Origin: an uncultured Prevotellaceae bacterium
GTDB lineage: Bacteria > Bacteroidota > Bacteroidia > Bacteroidales > Bacteroidaceae
Length of the DNA: 64,000 nt
Reading direction: 5' to 3'
Assembly: GCA_900316355.1 (NCBI GenBank)
Contig: ONCQ01000003.1
Location: 92,321-156,320, forward strand
The number at the start of each line of letters is the position of its first letter. Position 1 is the first letter of the stretch. A program made the position numbers and the translations under genes. The notes beneath the pieces were generated by a model. The model was not told where the DNA came from. It did not search any database and saw nothing but the letters and a program-made list of their open reading frames with translations. This document shows positions 51,317 to 61,158 of this stretch, piece by piece.

Positions 51317-54300
51317 TTACTTCACGGTCACCTTGGTACCGTTGAGGATGTAAACGCCACGACCCTGCTTGCGGAGCGTGTTCAGGTTGGCCTTGCGGCT
51401 GATGAGGCGTCCATCGAGGCTGTAGAGCTCACCTGTCTTGGAGACATTGGCCAGTGCGGCAGCGATGCCATCCTTGCCTTTTCCATCGATGATGATGTTC
51501 ACCTCTGCATCCTTGTCAAAGGCATCCTCGCCTACAATCCATGCGCCATTAGCGCCGACAGCAGCGGTGCTGGTCTTGGTGACGGCAAGGGTGTTCTTGC
51601 TCGGAACGACCACGCCGGCTCCGACGGTGGTAGCCACGTAGGCTCCTCTCAGCGTGCCGCCTTCGAAGGGATCTGCTGCGAACTCATTGCCGTGCTTGAA
51701 GCTGACAGGTTCTGCATCATATTCTTCCTCATAGTCGTCGCGTGCACCATAGATGCAGATGAACGGACGACCGGCTGCCACCTCTTCTGTGAGGGGCACG
51801 AGGGTGATGTCGTTGCCTTCAACGGCGTTGACACCGTAGATGACAGCATCTTCGTTGTTGGAGCTGATAGCTACGGGGAAGCAGAAGCCATTGACGGAAC
51901 CAAGCTTCAGGTTGAGGTTGAAAGTGGTGGGATTGTAGTCTTCGGCCACATCTTCCACTTCTTCAATCAACAGGCCGCTACGGCTGCCGGGATAGGGCAC
52001 GAAGTCCGGACCCCAAGTGACGAGGACGTTGTGGCTGACCTGACCATGGAGGTAGTTCTGGTTCTCGCCCTTCAACGAACGTGCATGGATTTCATTCAAG
52101 CCATAGCCCATGGCTGAGACATCGAAGAAGGAGGGCTGTACGCTCAGGGTGACACCACCGCTGGTGCCGGCACCTTTCAAGTACAGACCTGTAGCCTTGT
52201 TCTGCAGGACGTATGCGGTGTCTGCCACGTTCACGAAACGGAAGAGGGCTGCATTGGGATCCTCAAGGGCATCTCCGTCCTCATTGACAAAGTACAAAGC
52301 GTGACCGACTGCAACCTCTGCAATGGTTGAAGGCTCGTGCACTTCGTAGCCCTCAACAGATTCAAATTCAGCCACGGCAATCACCTTATTGTATAGGTTC
52401 TGAATCTTGAACTCACCCTGCTCATCCTTGCTGCCGTTACCGGCTACCTTGTCCCATTTGTACTGGTCGAACATCTCTTCTGACGGGAAGCGGATGCGAT
52501 ACCACTTGCCCACCTTGATGCCTTCGACAGCGGCATCGATGGCAGCAGCCTGCTGGCGCAGGGTATTGATGAAGGTCTCACTCTGAATGGCCGTATATTG
52601 ACCGGCGATATCGTAAGCCTTAGCGTCGTCGATGGTCTTCTGCAGGGCCTTGGCGGTAGCATCGCTCGCCCAAGTACCCGGGTTCACCTTCTCGCCCTCG
52701 GCCACAATCACAGACTCGACTTTGTTCTTCAGAGAGTCTAAGACCGCGCGCAGTTCTGCGGGATCCACGAAGTTGCCCTGGAAAGCCTGATAGGCGGCGA
52801 GCAGCGTGTTGTAAACGTTGTCGTCGATGTCGCCTTCTTCGATGTCAGCCTGCTCTGTCAACAAGTTCTCAAGGTCGATAGCGACCTGACCCATCTTGGA
52901 GTACTGTGAGTTGGGGTTCTCTTGCTGATAGAAGATTGAAAGCTCAGAGATGTGCCAATAGACGCGATTGTTCGTGGTGGCATCGCCATAGAGGCGGAGG
53001 TACGAGAAGCCCTGCGGGTCGAAGTAGTCCGTCGTGAAGCTCTCCTCGGCATTCGCAAAGGGACAGTTGAAGGACAGCAGTTCCGTGAGCCCTTCCTTGA
53101 CAGACAGGGGATCCGTGTAGGGATCTGCGTCCTCACCGTCGTCGGTACCGCGGATGCTCAGCGTTGTGAGGTGGTCGTTGGTGGCTCCGGAGCGACGTGA
53201 GAAGCCGACCTTAATTTCAAGTCCTTCTTTGTAGTATCCTTCGGGGAGTGCCACCTGGAGATAGTGGCTACCCTGTACATCGTGTGGCGGGTTGTCATGC
53301 CAGGAAGAGTGCCAGAAGGTGGTGTTGCTGCCATCGAGGAGGTTGGCCAGAGAACCCTGCTGGGGATCTGTCCACGGTGAGCTGAGCTGGTTGACATCGG
53401 TCAGCAGTTCCACGGTCTGCACATCCTTGGCGGCCTCGATGGCGGCTGTAGCCTCAGTCTTCAGCTCGTTGTACTTTGCAACCAGCTGATTGTGATATTT
53501 GATGTCTTTGTAGCCTTCAATGATAGCGGCAGCATCGTCATCGCTGACGAGTTCGAAAATCCATTCAGAACCGCCAGGGTTGCCTGTGGTATAGGATGTT
53601 GCCCAGCCGACGATATTTCCGCTGACACCAGCGCCGCTGGTATGACCGCCTTGATGGAGATAGAAATAATCCCCTGCAGCCTGGGTGGATACACGGATGT
53701 TGACCATGCAGCCTTTTTCCTCTTCGTAGCCGGCGATATCTACTGCTATCAGGTTTTCGCTGTCAACGGCCATCGTTTCAGGCTTACTCATTGCAATGTT
53801 ATTGAAACGTGCGTCAGTAGCACAGCTTACGATGTCAAAGAAGCCGTCCTTGTTCGTAATCTTCCACAATGAGGGGCAGTCGGATTCCAGCTCTTCGGGC
53901 GTGTTCCAGCGAGCGTAGATATTACCGCCTTCAATGGTACTATACATATACTTATTCACCTGCTGTGACTCTTTGATATCTTGACCCGTTTCGGGATTGA
54001 CGCCAACTGTGACATCATTCGTATATGTCATGGCGGCGCGAATGCGATAGTAGCCGTCAGCCAGTGCGAAGGGCACTTGTGAAGCGAGGACTGCCTCAAG
54101 GGTGTTCTTAAGGTTTGTTGTCAGAGCCTGAATCTCGTCAATAGGAATTATACCGGCTGCACGTGCTGCCGACATGGCACTTTCAAAATCTGCAACGGCT
54201 TCGGCGCTGTATTGGCCGGGTGCTGTGCCCGTGACGAATGTGGCATGCGGGGTGTCGCCGGAGTTGTCCATATATGAGCTGGAATATTCCATATACAGAT

Positions 54301-54979
54301 CCTCGAGGGCTTTCATGGCCACATCGTATTCAGTGGTCTCATTCCAAGTGATATCGATAATCTGCCATGCACAGTTATCGCCCGGGGTCGTCTGTTTTCC
54401 ATTGCCCCATGTGCAGATGACCGCATCCACACCGTTGTTGTCAATCTGCCATGACATGTTATAAACGTTGATACCAAAAAGGCCTAAAGGTTGGCCGTCA
54501 GGCTCAATGCTATAGATGTTGTATTCGCCAGCTTCTTCCGGGAGAGAGGATGTCTTGATTTCCTGGCTCTGTGATAAGTTGTTGGGTCGCTTGAGGTAAA
54601 GACCTGTTCCGAACTGAATGTTGTAGCATCCTTCTTTCTCCTCAACAGGCAGGAAACGGAGGAAGTACTGCTTCTTTTCTTCAGGGCTGAGGTCTGCACC
54701 GGAAACATTGCTGATGTTCATCTTCATGATTCTGTTTCCCTCGCCGCAGTCGGTCATCACACCGCCAGTGCTGGGAACATCGCCAATGCTGGGGAACGTG
54801 CTGGGGCCGCCGCGCTTCTGGTACAAGAAGTACCAATGGTTCGGCAAGAAATCTGCCACAACACCCTCCATCTGAATGGTCTTCAGGCTGAAGTCGAAGT
54901 CATCATCTTGCACTTCTTGTGCGACGGCCGGGGCAAAAAATCCCAACAGCATCGCAAATAAAAGGTAGATTTTCTTCAT
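51317..54979 (-). CDS. Giant secreted F5/8-type surface protein with T9SS-like tail (paralogue B)
   Basis: A 1220-residue exported protein (MKKIYLLFAMLLGFFAPAVAQ signal). The N-terminal beta region, FIVAR-like helices and trefoil-like region ('GYYRIRAAMTYTNDVTVGV') match paralogue A. The F5/8 type C domain at about 528-690 contains 'LLDGSNTTFWHSSWHDNPPH' and the C-terminus ends 'LYSLDGRLISR...GVYILNGTKVTVK'. The two genes are tandem paralogues that have diverged throughout, so the duplication is not recent. No enzyme motif was seen; glycan or host-protein binding is inferred from the discoidin-like domain. It is transcribed separately from paralogue A, which begins after a 19-bp inverted repeat. 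Confidence 0.83.
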   Translation of the reverse strand: MKKIYLLFAMLLGFFAPAVAQEVQDDDFDFSLKTIQMEGVVADFLPNHWYFLYQKRGGPSTFPSIGDVPSTGGVMTDCGEGNRIMKMNISNVSGADLSPEEKKQYFLRFLPVEEKEGCYNIQFGTGLYLKRPNNLSQSQEIKTSSLPEEAGEYNIYSIEPDGQPLGLFGINVYNMSWQIDNNGVDAVICTWGNGKQTTPGDNCAWQIIDITWNETTEYDVAMKALEDLYMEYSSSYMDNSGDTPHATFVTGTAPGQYSAEAVADFESAMSAARAAGIIPIDEIQALTTNLKNTLEAVLASQVPFALADGYYRIRAAMTYTNDVTVGVNPETGQDIKESQQVNKYMYSTIEGGNIYARWNTPEELESDCPSLWKITNKDGFFDIVSCATDARFNNIAMSKPETMAVDSENLIAVDIAGYEEEKGCMVNIRVSTQAAGDYFYLHQGGHTSGAGVSGNIVGWATSYTTGNPGGSEWIFELVSDDDAAAIIEGYKDIKYHNQLVAKYNELKTEATAAIEAAKDVQTVELLTDVNQLSSPWTDPQQGSLANLLDGSNTTFWHSSWHDNPPHDVQGSHYLQVALPEGYYKEGLEIKVGFSRRSGATNDHLTTLSIRGTDDGEDADPYTDPLSVKEGLTELLSFNCPFANAEESFTTDYFDPQGFSYLRLYGDATTNNRVYWHISELSIFYQQENPNSQYSKMGQVAIDLENLLTEQADIEEGDIDDNVYNTLLAAYQAFQGNFVDPAELRAVLDSLKNKVESVIVAEGEKVNPGTWASDATAKALQKTIDDAKAYDIAGQYTAIQSETFINTLRQQAAAIDAAVEGIKVGKWYRIRFPSEEMFDQYKWDKVAGNGSKDEQGEFKIQNLYNKVIAVAEFESVEGYEVHEPSTIAEVAVGHALYFVNEDGDALEDPNAALFRFVNVADTAYVLQNKATGLYLKGAGTSGGVTLSVQPSFFDVSAMGYGLNEIHARSLKGENQNYLHGQVSHNVLVTWGPDFVPYPGSRSGLLIEEVEDVAEDYNPTTFNLNLKLGSVNGFCFPVAISSNNEDAVIYGVNAVEGNDITLVPLTEEVAAGRPFICIYGARDDYEEEYDAEPVSFKHGNEFAADPFEGGTLRGAYVATTVGAGVVVPSKNTLAVTKTSTAAVGANGAWIVGEDAFDKDAEVNIIIDGKGKDGIAAALANVSKTGELYSLDGRLISRKANLNTLRKQGRGVYILNGTKVTVK

Positions 54980-55045
54980 GATTAATTTAATTTAGGTATG
55001 AATGATTTGTTGAAGTTTCAAGCCATATTGGTTGATATGACCGTA

Positions 55046-55053
55046 CAAAAATA
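55046..55053 (-). promoter_or_regulatory. -7 box for paralogue B, overlapping a terminator
   Basis: Minus strand TATTTTTG fits TAnnTTTG. It is formed by the T-tract of the preceding gene's terminator, so terminator and promoter share bases. Confidence 0.5.
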
Positions 55054-55083
55054 GGCGCTTCGCGCGAGAGGCGAAGCACCTAT
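55051..55083 (-). terminator. Terminator of the DUF4954 gene
   Basis: ATAGGcGCTTCGC, loop GCGAGA, GGCGAAGCaCCTAT, followed on the minus strand by TTTTTG. Confidence 0.82.
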
Positions 55084-55138
55084 ATGAGTTTATTTGCTTA
55101 AATTTATATTATTTTAACAATATTAAGTGTCTAATGTG

Positions 55139-57121
55139 TCATTCCAAGGCCTCCAACATCGCTATCATGCGGTCGCCGAGGGCACTCTTGCGCTCGATGT
55201 GGGCTTGTGTCTCCATCACGAAAGGATTGGTCTCAAAATCACCACGTACCTGCTCGAAATCGGCCTCTGCCGTGCGTTGGCTGGCGCCATCGAAGCCGAA
55301 GCCCGTGCGGGCAGAGAGTGAGAACTCCTTCTTGGCATCGGCATAGAGCATGTTGTCGAGGCTGACGACACTTTCCTTCCATCGGCGGATGATGTCAATC
55401 AAATTCTCGATGGTGATGCGGTCGGGGTAGAGGCCATAGTATTCGAGCATCTTTTCGTAGGCCCATGTCCATTCGTAGCGGTAGTAGTCCTCATGCAGCT
55501 TACGCAGTGCCTCACAGAAGGCCTGGTCGTTAGGCACGCGGTCGGCTTCGACTTCGTCCAACAGGGCATTGACGAGTTCCTTGGGGGCGATGAGGCCGGC
55601 CAAATCCACCCAGATGCCTCGTCCGCCCGTGCGTGTGGGCTTCAGACCTTCGAGGACGCTCTCGGCCGTAGAGCAGTCGGTGCGCTCGAGGTGGGAGATC
55701 AGTGAGTTGCCCAAGAACTTCTCGATGGCGGTGCGATAGAGTTGCTGGCCGCGGCGCAGGGAGTGGTTGCTCATCTTGGCGCTTTGGTAGGCATAGACAT
55801 CACTGGTGGGTCCGCAGAGTTCTTCCAACTGTTCGAGGACGTGGAGCCCGCGGAACATCTTGTCGATGGTATAGGGTGAGAGCAGATTGAAGTTTACCTG
55901 ATCCATTCGGCCCTCAGCATAGCGCTTATCGCGCTTCGGCCATTTCTGTGCATCGCGGACGGTGCCTACGGAGCGGAGGTTGACACCCGGCGCTATCCAA
56001 GTCTCGCCATTCTTTTCTATCAAGTAGGAGAAGGGTAGGTCGCTGGTGTCCGAGTGGCTGCTATGACGGCCCATCACGAGCGAGAAAGCACCAATGCGGG
56101 CGGGCCATAGGATGTAGGAGTCGGATGATGTCTTAGCACCACGCTCCATAGCCCCCTGGTGGATGGGGCCGAGCTTGTACATGTGGTTGCTTTGGTTGGA
56201 GCCGCTGCCGGCGTTCATGAATGAGAACATGCCGGCGATGAGGAGCGTGCTCTTATGGTGTGTGACGGTGAAAGGTCCGGCGAAGATGGCGCAGGCCTCG
56301 CCGTTCTCCTCCTGACAGTTGCAGAAGAAGAGAGAGTCGCTGGCCGAATAGCCGTGGCCGAGCATACAGGCCTGGCCCACATAGCAGCGTGTGATCGTGG
56401 TGCAGTCCTCGATGCTGGAGCCGTCCTGCACGATGAAGTCATCGGCGATGACGCCATAGCCCACATGGATGGGAGCTTCCGCACGGCTGTTGAGGGTTCC
56501 GTTCTTGAGGCGGCCGGCACCTTCGACCTTCGCGTACGCGCCCACGTACATATTTTTAATATAGCCAGTATCTACAATGGTGACATGCTCTGCGATGGTG
56601 CCGCGTGTGCTGCGGCATTCGGCAGCGCGGTCGGCAGCGAACTGCTTCAGACGGGCTATCAGCTTAGGACGATGGCGATAGAAGGCTTCCAGATAGGCTT
56701 CGTGCGCCGTGAGGCGGTCATGGATGGTCACCTCGCGCCCCCCTGTTTCATTGAGGACAGCCACCTCCACGCCGTTACCAAAGCTGGTGGGGCCGTCGCA
56801 GAGGATGATATCGACGTTCTCGATGAAACAATCATTGGCAATGTCGTAGTTGGCAATGTAGTTCTTGATGTTCTCGATGCAGCAGTCGTCGCCGATGGTG
56901 ACATTGTGCAAGGTGGCATGAAAGATGCCTGTGTGTTTGTGGATGCCGCCGGGCATATCGAAGCTTTTGTGAAAGGCTCCGATGCGGATGTCCCCCGAGA
57001 AGCGGGTGTGGCGGATGTACCTCAGGCTCTGTTCATCTGTAATCAGCACGCGCGCCCAGTCCTCGGCGCTACATGCTTGGGCTTCGAGAAGCGCGATTTC
57101 TGTCTTTGAAAGTGTTCGCAT
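55139..57121 (-). CDS. DUF4954 family protein with hexapeptide-type repeats
   Basis: A 660-residue protein starting at MRTLSKTEIALLEAQACSAE; the longer frame to 57229 crosses the promoter region. The N-terminal two thirds contain left-handed beta-helix-like hexapeptide character ('IGDDCCIENIKNYIANYDIA', 'IADDFIVQDGSSIEDCTTIT') as in sugar acyl- or nucleotidyltransferases, and the rest is helical. It matches DUF4954, a Bacteroidetes family of unknown function. A sugar-nucleotide or acyltransferase-like role is a guess from the fold. It is divergent from the gene at 57245 and is monocistronic with a terminator. Confidence 0.85.
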   Translation of the reverse strand: MRTLSKTEIALLEAQACSAEDWARVLITDEQSLRYIRHTRFSGDIRIGAFHKSFDMPGGIHKHTGIFHATLHNVTIGDDCCIENIKNYIANYDIANDCFIENVDIILCDGPTSFGNGVEVAVLNETGGREVTIHDRLTAHEAYLEAFYRHRPKLIARLKQFAADRAAECRSTRGTIAEHVTIVDTGYIKNMYVGAYAKVEGAGRLKNGTLNSRAEAPIHVGYGVIADDFIVQDGSSIEDCTTITRCYVGQACMLGHGYSASDSLFFCNCQEENGEACAIFAGPFTVTHHKSTLLIAGMFSFMNAGSGSNQSNHMYKLGPIHQGAMERGAKTSSDSYILWPARIGAFSLVMGRHSSHSDTSDLPFSYLIEKNGETWIAPGVNLRSVGTVRDAQKWPKRDKRYAEGRMDQVNFNLLSPYTIDKMFRGLHVLEQLEELCGPTSDVYAYQSAKMSNHSLRRGQQLYRTAIEKFLGNSLISHLERTDCSTAESVLEGLKPTRTGGRGIWVDLAGLIAPKELVNALLDEVEADRVPNDQAFCEALRKLHEDYYRYEWTWAYEKMLEYYGLYPDRITIENLIDIIRRWKESVVSLDNMLYADAKKEFSLSARTGFGFDGASQRTAEADFEQVRGDFETNPFVMETQAHIERKSALGDRMIAMLEALE

Positions 57122-57244
57122 AACGTATTCTTTTAAGAAATGTAAGTGCAAAAGTACAGAAAAACATATATTATGATGGCAGATTGACAAGAAAACTTTA
57201 CATTTGCAGACATTTTTATCATAAATCAATTCTACAGGGGGCGT

Positions 57245-57838
57245 ATGACCTCGTTTTTATTGTCAAAATGTCAATTCGTTCGTAGGCCGTGGGTGTGGCT
57301 GTTGCGTGTGCGACATCGTAAGGGATATGGTGTTCACTCTCCATCGGCTTATGCCTTCCTGCGTGGAGTGGTGTATGAAACAGCTGCTTACTACGCTTAT
57401 GCCGAATTGGACCGACTGCACCCCTGGTGGCAGCGCTACATGCTGCGCTACTCGTTGACCTGCAGGCGTCTGCTTTTTCGCCTGGCCAACTACGTACACC
57501 CTCGCACTATCTGCGTCCTTGGCAGTGTCCCCATTGAAAAGGCTTATTTGACAGCGGCGGTGCCTACGGCAGACGTTGTCCAAACGTTGGATGCTACCTC
57601 ACCTGAGCTGATCTTCGTTGCCCGAGAGGCATTGGCTCAGCTGCCGCAGCCCCTGCCGAAGATGGCTGCCACTGGGATGCTTATTGTGGAGGGTATTTAT
57701 GCCGATGCGGCATCGCACGATCGTTGGCGCGCTATTTGCCAGGACCCGCAAACTGTCATCACCTATGATCTCTATACCTATGGCCTCGTCCTCTTTGACC
57801 GCACCAAGCATCCGCAACACTATATTGTCAATTTTTAA
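57245..57838 (+). CDS. Conserved Bacteroidales protein of unknown function
   Basis: A 197-residue soluble protein. The motif 'RHRKGYGVHSPSAYAFLRGVVYE' near residues 23-45 is typical of a Bacteroidales family whose longer members resemble class I methyltransferases. Here the central part (ICVLGSVPIEKAYLTAAV) could be a reduced Rossmann strand, but a glycine-rich SAM loop is not evident, and the C-terminus (TYDLYTYGLVLFDRTKHPQHYIV) is well conserved in such proteins. Enzymatic function is uncertain. It shares the short intergenic region with DUF4954. Confidence 0.65.
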   Translation: MTSFLLSKCQFVRRPWVWLLRVRHRKGYGVHSPSAYAFLRGVVYETAAYYAYAELDRLHPWWQRYMLRYSLTCRRLLFRLANYVHPRTICVLGSVPIEKAYLTAAVPTADVVQTLDATSPELIFVAREALAQLPQPLPKMAATGMLIVEGIYADAASHDRWRAICQDPQTVITYDLYTYGLVLFDRTKHPQHYIVNF

Positions 57839-58003
57839 GTGTTTCAGAAACTTGAATATGATGGCGTTCTCGCTCGCCCAGCAGCTCAAATCGCATAGAA
57901 TTCTACGAAAGATGAAAAAAAGTCCTTTTTCTTGACACGTATTTCATAATTCCTTTGTATCTTCGCGGCCGATTTCCAAAAATCAGTGTACTGGTTATGC
58001 CCA

Positions 58004-58046
58004 CTTTAAACCTTAAACTTTAAACTTTAAACTTTAAACTTCAAAC
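58004..58046. repeat. AAACTTT heptamer tandem repeat
   Basis: Five to six copies of TTTAAAC/CTTTAAA immediately upstream of the DUF2795 ATG. The complementary-strand version recurs at 61863-61898, just before another gene. Confidence 0.85.
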
Positions 58047-58051
58047 AAGAT

Positions 58052-58273
58052 ATGTACTGGACACTAGAATTAGCTTCAAAGCTTGAAGACGCTCCCTGGC
58101 CAGCGACCAAAGAGGAGCTGATTGACTATGCCGTACGTAGCGGCGCACCTATGGAGGTGATTGAGAACCTGGAGGAAATCGAGGACGAAGGCGATATCTA
58201 TGAAAATATAGAGGATGTCTGGCCCGACTATCCCACGAAGGAGGATTTCCTTTTCAACGAGGACGAATACTAA
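58052..58273 (+). CDS. DUF2795 family small acidic protein
   Basis: A 73-residue acidic protein ('WPATKEELIDYAVRSGAPME', 'NLEEIEDEGDIYENIEDVWP') matching the DUF2795 type, small helical proteins of unknown function that are near-universal in Bacteroidetes. A degenerate promoter (TATCTTCG at 57957) lies upstream and the leader contains the AAACTTT repeats. It ends before a bidirectional terminator. Confidence 0.85.
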   Translation: MYWTLELASKLEDAPWPATKEELIDYAVRSGAPMEVIENLEEIEDEGDIYENIEDVWPDYPTKEDFLFNEDEY

Positions 58274-58290
58274 GCACTGGCTTATTTAAC

Positions 58291-58324
58291 ACAGCAGGCT
58301 GCATCAACCGATGCAGCCTGCTGT
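58291..58324. terminator. Bidirectional terminator between the DUF2795 gene and hflX
   Basis: Perfect 15-bp arms ACAGCAGGCTGCATC and GATGCAGCCTGCTGT with loop AACC between convergent genes. Confidence 0.88.
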
Positions 58325-58329
58325 GTTTG

Positions 58330-59583
58330 TTATTCTTCCTCGTAGTGCTGGAAGAGGAAGTCGTTGTAGGGATATTTCTGAACGTGCAGTTCGCGGACGC
58401 GAGCGTAGAGCGTTCGCTTAAGTTCGTCGATGTTTTGTCGCTGGGCAGCGCTGATGAAGAGGCAGTCGTTGCCGAGCTTGGCCATCCATGTCTTCATCAA
58501 GTCCTGCAGGGACAGGTTCTCGCGCGTGGCGGGTGAAAGGTCGTCTTCATCCTTCGGTGTGAAGGTGTAGGCGTCAATCTTATTGAACAGGAGCATAGAT
58601 GGCTTGTCGGCGCAACCGAGGTCAGAGAGCGTCTTCTCCACCACCTTGATCTGTTCCTCGAAGTCGGGGTGGGAGATGTCCACCACGTGAACGAGCAGGT
58701 CTGCCTCGCGTACCTCATCAAGGGTGCTCTTGAAGCTCTCGATAAGGTCTGTGGGCAGCTTGCGGATGAACCCAACAGTGTCTGAGAGCAGGAAGGGCAG
58801 GTTGTCGATGATGACCTTGCGCACGGTGGTGTCGAGGGTGGCGAAGAGTTTGTTCTCGGCGAAGACCTCGCTCTTGGAGAGGAGGTTCATCAATGTGCTC
58901 TTGCCTACGTTGGTATAGCCCACGAGCGCTACGCGAATCATGCGGCCGCGGTTGCTGCGCTGGGTGCTTTTCTGGCGGTCTATATCGGCAAGGCGCTGCT
59001 TGAGGAGGCTCATGCGGTTGAGGATGATGCGACGGTCCATTTCCAACTGCGTCTCACCAGGTCCGCGCAGACCCACGCTACCCTTGCCACCACCGCTGCC
59101 GGAGCCACCGCCCTGACGCTCAAGGTGTGTCCAAAGGCGTTGCAGACGCGGCAGCATGTAGCGATATTGTGCCAGCTCCACCTGGGTCTTGGCATTGGCC
59201 GTCTGAGCGCGCATCGCGAAGATGTCGAGGATGAGGCTGGTGCGGTCGAGAATCTTGACTTTCAGCGCCTGCTCGATATTGCGAAGCTGTTTGGCGCTGA
59301 GCTCATCGTCGAAGATGACCATTCCCACCTCGCGCTCGGCATCCTCTTCTGCTTGGATGTACGCGCGAATCTCCTCAAGTTTGCCGGTACCGACGTAGGT
59401 GACGCTAGAAGGTCCGTTCACGCGTTGTGTGAAGCGCTTGACGGTGACGGCGCCTGCCGTAGTGGCTAAAAACTCCAATTCATCGAGGTATTCCGTGGTC
59501 TTACGCTCATCCTGCTGCGGAGTAATCAGTCCGACGAGAATGGCTGTTTCGGCCTGTGCCTCTGTGATGACAAACTCCTTCAC
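58330..59583 (-). CDS. hflX: HflX, ribosome-associated GTPase
   Basis: A 417-residue HflX that splits stalled or stressed 70S ribosomes. The N-terminal HflX domain ('VGTGKLEEIRAYIQAEE', 'FDDELSAKQLRNIE') is followed by a Gly-rich linker 'GGGSGSGGGKGSVGLRGPGE' and the G domain with G1 'GYTNVGKSTLMN', G3 'DTVGFIRKLP' and G4 'FNKID'. The start is GTG at 59583; its GTGA overlaps the stop of the upstream lipoprotein gene, which supports coupled translation. Confidence 0.94.
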   Translation of the reverse strand: MKEFVITEAQAETAILVGLITPQQDERKTTEYLDELEFLATTAGAVTVKRFTQRVNGPSSVTYVGTGKLEEIRAYIQAEEDAEREVGMVIFDDELSAKQLRNIEQALKVKILDRTSLILDIFAMRAQTANAKTQVELAQYRYMLPRLQRLWTHLERQGGGSGSGGGKGSVGLRGPGETQLEMDRRIILNRMSLLKQRLADIDRQKSTQRSNRGRMIRVALVGYTNVGKSTLMNLLSKSEVFAENKLFATLDTTVRKVIIDNLPFLLSDTVGFIRKLPTDLIESFKSTLDEVREADLLVHVVDISHPDFEEQIKVVEKTLSDLGCADKPSMLLFNKIDAYTFTPKDEDDLSPATRENLSLQDLMKTWMAKLGNDCLFISAAQRQNIDELKRTLYARVRELHVQKYPYNDFLFQHYEEE

Positions 59584-60431
59584 TTCACTTGAATGACAAG
59601 GTACTTGCTGGTGCTCCAGAACTTGCCGGGGTCGGTAATCTTCAGGATATACTGTCCCTTGGCGTCCTTGGCGAGGTTGTAGCTGCCGCTGGGGTGGGTG
59701 GTAAGAATCTCAGCGCTCTTGCTGTAGAGTTTGATTTCCTTGTCGATGCGTATGTCAATCTTCGTGAAATAGTCCTTGTTGAAGTCGGCGCTCTTGAGAA
59801 CATCGCCCTTCTGCAGGATTTTCTGCTCTTTCAGCTCGGCCTTGGTGCCAAACACGAACCATGCGGAGTGCAGGTCCTTGTCTTGCGACTGGATTGTCTG
59901 CTGCTTCTGCTCGTTGTCGGCAGTGAGGTTGCTGACGTTCTCATGGAGAGAGCTTATCTGCTCGCTCTGCTCGGAAATCAGGATGTCCTTCTCTGCGAGG
60001 CTGGCCTCGAGCTCCTGGATACGCTGGTTCTGTGCTTCGAGCTGCTTATTGAGGTTCTCGATGGTCTTGGTGAGCTTCTCCACATTCACCGTGGTGCTCT
60101 TCAGTTTTTCGCGCAACTGTGCAATCTTATCGCGGTTCTCGCGCATGGTCTGCTGGATGAACTGCATGTTCTCGCGGATGACTTCGCGTGAGGAGGCAGC
60201 CTCGGGGTTGCCGTTGGCCACAGTGATGCGGCCTTCGGCCTCGTTGATGAGGCGGAAGCCTTCTTGCACCTCGTTGATGGATCCCATGATTTCATTGAGT
60301 TCCATATCTTTCTCGTCAATCACTTGCATGAGTGAATCGCGCTCGTGCTGAGCACGCTCTTGGGCCTTTTGGGCGTCATTACAAGCCATCAGTGCGAACA
60401 GGCAGAGAGGCATTAAAAACAATTTCTTCAT
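59580..60431 (-). CDS. Coiled-coil lipoprotein of unknown function
   Basis: A 283-residue predicted lipoprotein (MKKLFLMPLCLFALMACND, lipobox LMAC). Residues ~20-165 form a long coiled coil rich in Glu, Gln and Arg, with the register 'KLTKTIENLNKQLEAQNQRI'. A compact C-terminal domain ('VFGTKAELKEQKILQKGDVL', 'LTTHPSGSYNLAKDAKGQY') is conserved in Bacteroidales homologues and sometimes annotated Cbp1-like. Function is unknown. It is coupled to hflX by a 4-nt overlap. Confidence 0.8.
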   Translation of the reverse strand: MKKLFLMPLCLFALMACNDAQKAQERAQHERDSLMQVIDEKDMELNEIMGSINEVQEGFRLINEAEGRITVANGNPEAASSREVIRENMQFIQQTMRENRDKIAQLREKLKSTTVNVEKLTKTIENLNKQLEAQNQRIQELEASLAEKDILISEQSEQISSLHENVSNLTADNEQKQQTIQSQDKDLHSAWFVFGTKAELKEQKILQKGDVLKSADFNKDYFTKIDIRIDKEIKLYSKSAEILTTHPSGSYNLAKDAKGQYILKITDPGKFWSTSKYLVIQVK

Positions 60432-60477
60432 AGTTTCTGTTTTTATTTTGTACGTTCAATTTGTCAATTTTAGCTTG

Positions 60478-61158
60478 CTAACCTTTGTCATCCTTCCCTG
60501 CTCCGCCCACAATGAGGACGAACTCGCCTCGTGGTTCATGCTCGATGAAATGGGCTAAAATATCATTTAGGGTGCCTCGGATGATTTCTTCGTGTACCTT
60601 TGAAATCTCCCGGCAGGCTGCGGCGGGACGCTCGCCGCCAAAGGTCTCCACGAACTGCGTCAGCGCCTTCACTACGCGGTGTGGCGATTCGTAGAACACG
60701 ATGGTGCGCGGTTCTGCGGCCAGCTGCGTGAGTCTAGTCTGCCGCCCTTTCTTCTGAGGCAGGAAGCCCTCGAAGCAGAACTTGTCACAGGGGAGCCCCG
60801 ATACTACCAGCGCCGGTACGAATGCCGTAGCTCCCGGCAGACAGCTCACCTCAACACCTGCGCGCGCAGCTTCACGCGCCACCAGGAACCCAGGGTCGCT
60901 GATGCCAGGCGTACCGGCATCACTCACGACTGCAATATTCTCTCCCGCTTGCAACCGTTCTACAATGCGCGCCACTGTTTGGTGCTCATTAAACTTATGG
61001 TAGGAGAGCATCGGCCGGTGTATGTCGAAATGCTTCAGCAGCTGACCGCTTGTGCGTGTGTCCTCTGCCAGAATCAGGTCGGCCTCTTTCAGAATGCGGA
61101 GAGCCCGCATCGTGATGTCCTCCAGATTGCCTACGGGTGTGGGTACAATATATAACAC
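60478..61158 (-). CDS. rsmI: RsmI, 16S rRNA (cytidine-1402-2'-O)-methyltransferase
   Basis: A 226-residue tetrapyrrole-methylase-fold enzyme that methylates the 2'-OH of C1402 in 16S rRNA. Motifs: 'VPTPVGNLEDITMRAL' start, 'LAEDTRTSGQLLKHF', 'VVSDAGTPGISDPGFLV' (SAM site) and 'FYESPHRVVKAL'. It is complete relative to the core family and is followed closely by the coiled-coil lipoprotein and hflX, which suggests a translation-linked operon. Confidence 0.95.
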   Translation of the reverse strand: MLYIVPTPVGNLEDITMRALRILKEADLILAEDTRTSGQLLKHFDIHRPMLSYHKFNEHQTVARIVERLQAGENIAVVSDAGTPGISDPGFLVAREAARAGVEVSCLPGATAFVPALVVSGLPCDKFCFEGFLPQKKGRQTRLTQLAAEPRTIVFYESPHRVVKALTQFVETFGGERPAAACREISKVHEEIIRGTLNDILAHFIEHEPRGEFVLIVGGAGKDDKG

